Shown here: positions 8,101-9,773 of the stretch, in pieces
Layout of the letters: each line of letters begins with the position of its first letter
Numbering within the stretch: position 1 is the first letter of the stretch
Source of the DNA: Candidatus Poribacteria bacterium
GTDB lineage: Bacteria; Poribacteria; WGA-4E; WGA-3G
NCBI GenBank assembly: GCA_009845505.1
Contig: VXZL01000011.1
Location: 1-9,773, forward strand
DNA length: 9,773 nucleotides
Direction of reading: 5' to 3'
Notes under the pieces: generated by a model
Databases searched by the model: none
The model's input: only the letters and a program-made list of their open reading frames with translations
Told to the model about the DNA's origin: nothing
Translations under genes and position numbers: made by a program

Positions 8101-8949
8101 CGCCAGCTGCTCAATCGTAAACTGGTCAAACGGCATATTTTCATTAAACGCCTCAATCACCCAATCTCGGTAGGGCCACATTTCACGGTAGTTATCTAAA
8201 TGGAGTCCGTGGGTATCTCCATAGCGCGCAACATCCAACCAGAACCGTGCGAGATGTTCGCCGTATTCAGGCTTTGCCATGAAAGAATCAATAAGCTTTC
8301 CGTAAGCATCGGGTGAATCATCTTCGAGAAATCGGTGGATCTCCTCGCGTGTCGGTGGTAAGCCGGTGAGATCGAAACTTAAACGTCGGATAAGCGTCCG
8401 TTTGTCGGCTTCATTTGCCGGACTGAGTCCCTCTTTTTCAAGACGTGAGAGTATGAACGCGTCAATGGGGTTTCGGATCCAGTCTCCGTTTTTGACATCT
8501 GGTGGTGTCGGACGAACTGGTGTTGTAAATGCCCAATGTTCTTCCCATTTCGCGCCTTCTCGGATCCATTGGGTAATAACATCAATCTGTTCTGGTGTCA
8601 GCGTCTTATTGAAACCTGCCGGTGGCATCCGGTAATTGTCAACGTTGGAAGCAACGCGAAGATGGAGTTCGCTCTCTTCAGGCTTACCCGGAACGATGAC
8701 TGGGTATCCGCTCGGTTCGGAGAATGCGCCTGCTTTCGTGTCAAACCGCAGGTTAGCCTCTCGTGTCTTTGCATCGGGTCCGTGGCAGGCGAAGCAGTTA
8801 TCGGCAAGGATAGGTCGGACATCAAGGTTGTAATCAACGGCTGCTTGTGTAGACTCGCTTTCTTCCGCAGATACTGAGTAAACTCCCAGTACAACGAGGC
8901 AGAAACACACTAACATGACCGATAGTGGAATTGTATTAGCAGTTTTCAC
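5167..8949 (-). CDS. Exported PSCyt1-DUF1549-DUF1553 (PSD1) multidomain cytochrome protein
   Basis: This 1260-aa protein has a GTG start. The start is supported by GGAG 9 nt upstream and by a Sec signal peptide that follows directly (Lys2, hydrophobic 8-24, cleavage after VSA near 28). Domains in order: PSCyt1 cytochrome c-like (about 40-130) with the heme motif CFACH (52-56) and RMPP (107-110) supplying a likely axial Met; DUF1549/PSCyt2 (about 158-365) with a second CxxCH, CAQCH (340-344); a short predicted coiled coil (about 386-406); a beta-rich region (about 430-665) resembling the galactose-binding-like middle of this family, split by an acidic low-complexity insert (about 513-576); a PA14-like beta-sandwich (about 715-822); a second helical segment (about 865-895); and DUF1553/PSD1 (about 940-1195) with family-like motifs such as RTNTPMQAL (1143-1151). 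It heads the operon and is paired with DUF1501. The middle domains suggest glycan binding and the heme sites redox chemistry, but the reaction is not established. Confidence 0.95.
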   Translation of the reverse strand: MKTANTIPLSVMLVCFCLVVLGVYSVSAEESESTQAAVDYNLDVRPILADNCFACHGPDAKTREANLRFDTKAGAFSEPSGYPVIVPGKPEESELHLRVASNVDNYRMPPAGFNKTLTPEQIDVITQWIREGAKWEEHWAFTTPVRPTPPDVKNGDWIRNPIDAFILSRLEKEGLSPANEADKRTLIRRLSFDLTGLPPTREEIHRFLEDDSPDAYGKLIDSFMAKPEYGEHLARFWLDVARYGDTHGLHLDNYREMWPYRDWVIEAFNENMPFDQFTIEQLAGDLLPEPTLEQLIATGFNRCHVTTSEGGSIDEEYYVQYAIDRADTTSTVWMGLTVGCAQCHDHKYDPITQKEFYQLYAYFNNITEKAMDGNRKDSPPVVKLPTPEQEAELAAFDEQIAELDAQTKAPIPEVDATQIAWENRMPRWTTLKPTSLYSKGGATLEVLEGNSILASGTNPEQEIYEVVAELPPGKWSAVRLEGLTHESFPKGGVGRSANSNVVLTDFAVFIAPSTVDTNTSPTEDSETEIHADNETDALPTFQPSNQAAESREPRAESQSTETDVESETADVDPEDPWTRIPVVQAWADHEQALGEDGLEGVVANAIDDKPETGWALDRRIENRQAIFLVAAPFGMEGGSVKIRLKHEYDLRQKSLGRLRLALTDAPTIYPIGSKMTLGDWHAAGPFTAEHGNLAFYQVYEPETKNVNTNDTFEVNGKTVKWEKQAHWVDGQVHNDIVGENSATYVFRNIASVTQQKAQLYIGSNDALKVWMNGTEVLSKNVQRDAGADQEQIQVQLKPGNNTLLLKVVNYSGLSGFYFRIETDAPMIPAAVVEIAGMPRGERETEKQAQIRDYYRNNVTPDKTVNENAKRAFADLKALFTDLAEVQQKRNTLDASLTTTLVMEEREEPRGAYVLARGEYQHREEQVYPQTPAVLPVLPEDSLPNRLGFAKWLLLPEHPLTARVAINRFWQNVFGAGIVETAEDFGTQGIPPVHPELLDWLATEFIASGWDVQKMLKLMLTSATYRQSAQVTPEKLERDADNALLSRSPRYRLDAEMVRDNALAVSGLLYTKVGGPSVKPPQPDGLWKAVGFTGSNTDTFVQDTGPDKVYRRSFYTFWKRTAPPPQMNILDAPSREACTIRRERTNTPMQALMLMNDPQFFEAARAFAERAIKEGGETPQARIAYLFEAATARLPKPVEEQLLLKTFQAHYQELEADPEAAKALITVGESVPDETLNAVEVAAWTMIANLILNLDEVLNKG
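7278..7305. repeat. Heptanucleotide tandem repeat, four units, inside the PSD1 gene
   Basis: On the plus strand the 7-bp unit GGCTCTC occurs four times head to tail; the first copy (7278-7284) is GGCTTTC. It encodes part of the low-complexity linker (residues about 548-558, rich in Glu, Ser and Arg). Gain or loss of one unit would shift the reading frame. The stretch is flanked by two copies of TTGATTGG (7272-7279, which overlaps the first unit by two bases, and 7312-7319), set 40 bp apart. Confidence 0.85.
7318..7339. repeat. Octanucleotide tandem repeat, 2.75 units, inside the PSD1 gene
   Basis: On the plus strand GGAAGGTT occurs twice and is followed by GGAAGG. It encodes LPTFQPSN in the linker (residues about 538-545). 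It lies 12 bp from the heptamer array and, like it, has a unit length that is not a multiple of three. Confidence 0.8.
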
Positions 8950-9038
8950 TGGAACTCTCTCCCTTTTCAGCGTTTAGGATGCAGTTCACACGTTTTGAAA
9001 AATAAAAAGCGTGAGTTACAATTTGCTATAGCAGAATT

Positions 9039-9066
9039 AGCATATTGTGACGCTTCAGTGAGTCAA
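9039..9066 (-). promoter_or_regulatory. Candidate sigma70-type promoter for the leftward operon
   Basis: On the minus strand TTGACT (9061-9066, five of six consensus bases) is followed after 16 bp by TATGCT (9039-9044, four of six). Transcription would start near 9032 and give a leader of about 80 nt before the GTG at 8949. The placement is sensible but the match is modest, and AT-rich sequence yields such hits by chance. Confidence 0.35.
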
Positions 9067-9144
9067 AAGGTTTAGCAGTAATTTTACGGTGTGGTTGCTT
9101 TTTTGTCAAACATTTTATTTTGTGTTAAGGACACTGAGTTTTCG

Positions 9145-9173
9145 TTGACACTTCAGAACAAACGTAGTATAAT
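9145..9173 (+). promoter_or_regulatory. Perfect consensus sigma70-type promoter for the nuclease-like gene
   Basis: TTGACA (9145-9150), a 17-bp spacer, then TATAAT (9168-9173): both hexamers and the spacer are exact consensus. The predicted start is near 9180, giving a leader of about 60 nt to the ATG at 9240. No clear operator overlaps it. Confidence 0.8.
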
Positions 9174-9239
9174 TTTAATGTTGATATTAAGACGGTTTCA
9201 AGTGATGGACGCCTCGAATGGTGAGCAGGAGATTTCGTT

Positions 9240-9773
9240 ATGGCATTTAGCGATTTCAAAACAATCCCTGACGTTCAGAGAAAATTTGGTATCCGACACA
9301 TCGAAAATGACTTCATAGAAGTTGATGGAGGCTTGCTCCCTTCAGAACAGTTTTTGCAAGAATTGGAGTTTAGCAGGCAGCATATTCCTATTTTTGCCTC
9401 CGAGGGTGCCCGATGTGAAGCCCTTATCTTCCCTATTTTACGGGAAGTCTATAAAGCGTACGCTGCCAATTACACATTATGGATAAAGGCACCTCTTACT
9501 TACGATGAGACGCTGAGCGGCACACCCGATTACTTTGTTTCAACACGATCTGAATTGGGCATGCTTATTGTTGGTACGCCGTTGATAATTTTGGTTGAGG
9601 CAAAGAAAAACGATTTTGAACAAGGTTGGGGACAATGTTTAGCGGAGTTAGTCGCCGCGCAAAAGATAAATGAGGATATGGAACATCCTGTGTACGGTAT
9701 TGTCAGCGACGGCACGTTGTGGCAGATTGGACACCTTATCAACGAAACCTTCACCCAAAACAGAACGAGTTTT
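9240..9773 (+). CDS. PD-(D/E)XK nuclease-like protein of unknown role, 3' end outside window
   Basis: A frame opens at ATG 9240, with AGGAG 8 nt upstream (9227-9231), and stays open to the window end, giving 178 residues with no C-terminus. I do not recognise a named family. What can be seen is the core signature of a PD-(D/E)XK nuclease fold: Glu60 in a helix-like segment (ARCEALIFPIL), Pro96-Asp97 in GTPDYFV, a hydrophobic strand ending in VEAKK (Glu120-x-Lys122), then QGWGQ (128-132) starting a helix, a common position for an accessory Gln in this fold. The later segment VYGIVSDGTLWQI fits a further core strand. No signal peptide or membrane segment is seen, so it is probably cytoplasmic. 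It is transcribed away from the operon from its own strong promoter. Similar stand-alone proteins are common in cyanobacteria and other large genomes; a restriction or defence role is possible, but no methyltransferase or specificity gene is visible here. Confidence 0.75.
   Translation, partial: MAFSDFKTIPDVQRKFGIRHIENDFIEVDGGLLPSEQFLQELEFSRQHIPIFASEGARCEALIFPILREVYKAYAANYTLWIKAPLTYDETLSGTPDYFVSTRSELGMLIVGTPLIILVEAKKNDFEQGWGQCLAELVAAQKINEDMEHPVYGIVSDGTLWQIGHLINETFTQNRTSF

Larger units (their letters stand above)
8950..9239. other. Divergent intergenic region between the operon and the nuclease-like gene
   Basis: This 290-bp AT-rich stretch separates the leftward operon from the rightward gene. 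It holds the two candidate promoters listed separately and a perfect 10-bp palindrome, TGCTATAGCA (9024-9033). I see no convincing small gene, RNA gene or riboswitch. A short out-of-frame ORF from 9178 overlaps the start of the nuclease-like gene but has no ribosome binding site. Confidence 0.7.

Noticed and set aside
9048..9065. Imperfect inverted repeat TGACGC...GAGTCA as operator or terminator
   Set aside because: Only five of six bases pair, with no T-run; too weak to call.
9178..9318. Short 46-codon ORF overlapping the start of the nuclease-like gene
   Set aside because: No ribosome binding site, no recognisable product, and its ATG lies almost at the predicted transcription start.

Overview
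The window reads as a fragment of an uncultured bacterial chromosome of moderate GC. A PSCyt1/DUF1549/DUF1553 protein paired with a Tat-exported DUF1501 protein is typical of Planctomycetota, Verrucomicrobiota, Lentisphaerota and Candidatus Poribacteria. Combined with a TPR-rich secreted metzincin and short tandem-repeat microsatellites, it makes me favour Poribacteria or a similar sponge/marine lineage. This is inference from gene content; no marker gene is present.

Nearly all of the window (8949 down to 1) is one minus-strand gene row in the order: 1260-aa cytochrome/DUF1549/DUF1553 protein (GTG start); 492-aa DUF1501 sulfatase-like protein; 385-aa pentapeptide-repeat potassium-channel-like protein; and a large secreted metzincin-TPR protein that leaves the window at position 1 (824 residues seen). 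The gaps are 12, 12 and 32 bp. In both 12-bp gaps the Shine-Dalgarno sequence abuts or overlaps the previous stop codon, so the row is very probably one operon with translational coupling. The first two products are a known exported pair. The third is a cytoplasmic undecapeptide-repeat solenoid joined to a two-helix K+ channel pore. The fourth is a secreted zinc-protease-like domain with an altered active-site motif, followed by a long TPR superhelix. Nothing in the sequence says what the four do together.

From 8950 to 9239 is a divergent, AT-rich intergenic region. It holds a perfect consensus sigma70-type promoter facing right (TTGACA, 17 bp, TATAAT) and a weaker candidate promoter facing left into the operon. 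To the right, a plus-strand gene starts at 9240 and runs off the end at 9773. Its 178 visible residues carry a PD-(D/E)XK nuclease-like signature.

The features most worth a second look are the altered metzincin motif, the exact 11-residue periodicity in the channel protein, the frame-sensitive heptamer and octamer repeats inside the cytochrome protein, and the operon combination itself. I saw no RNA genes, CRISPR arrays, transposases or phage genes.
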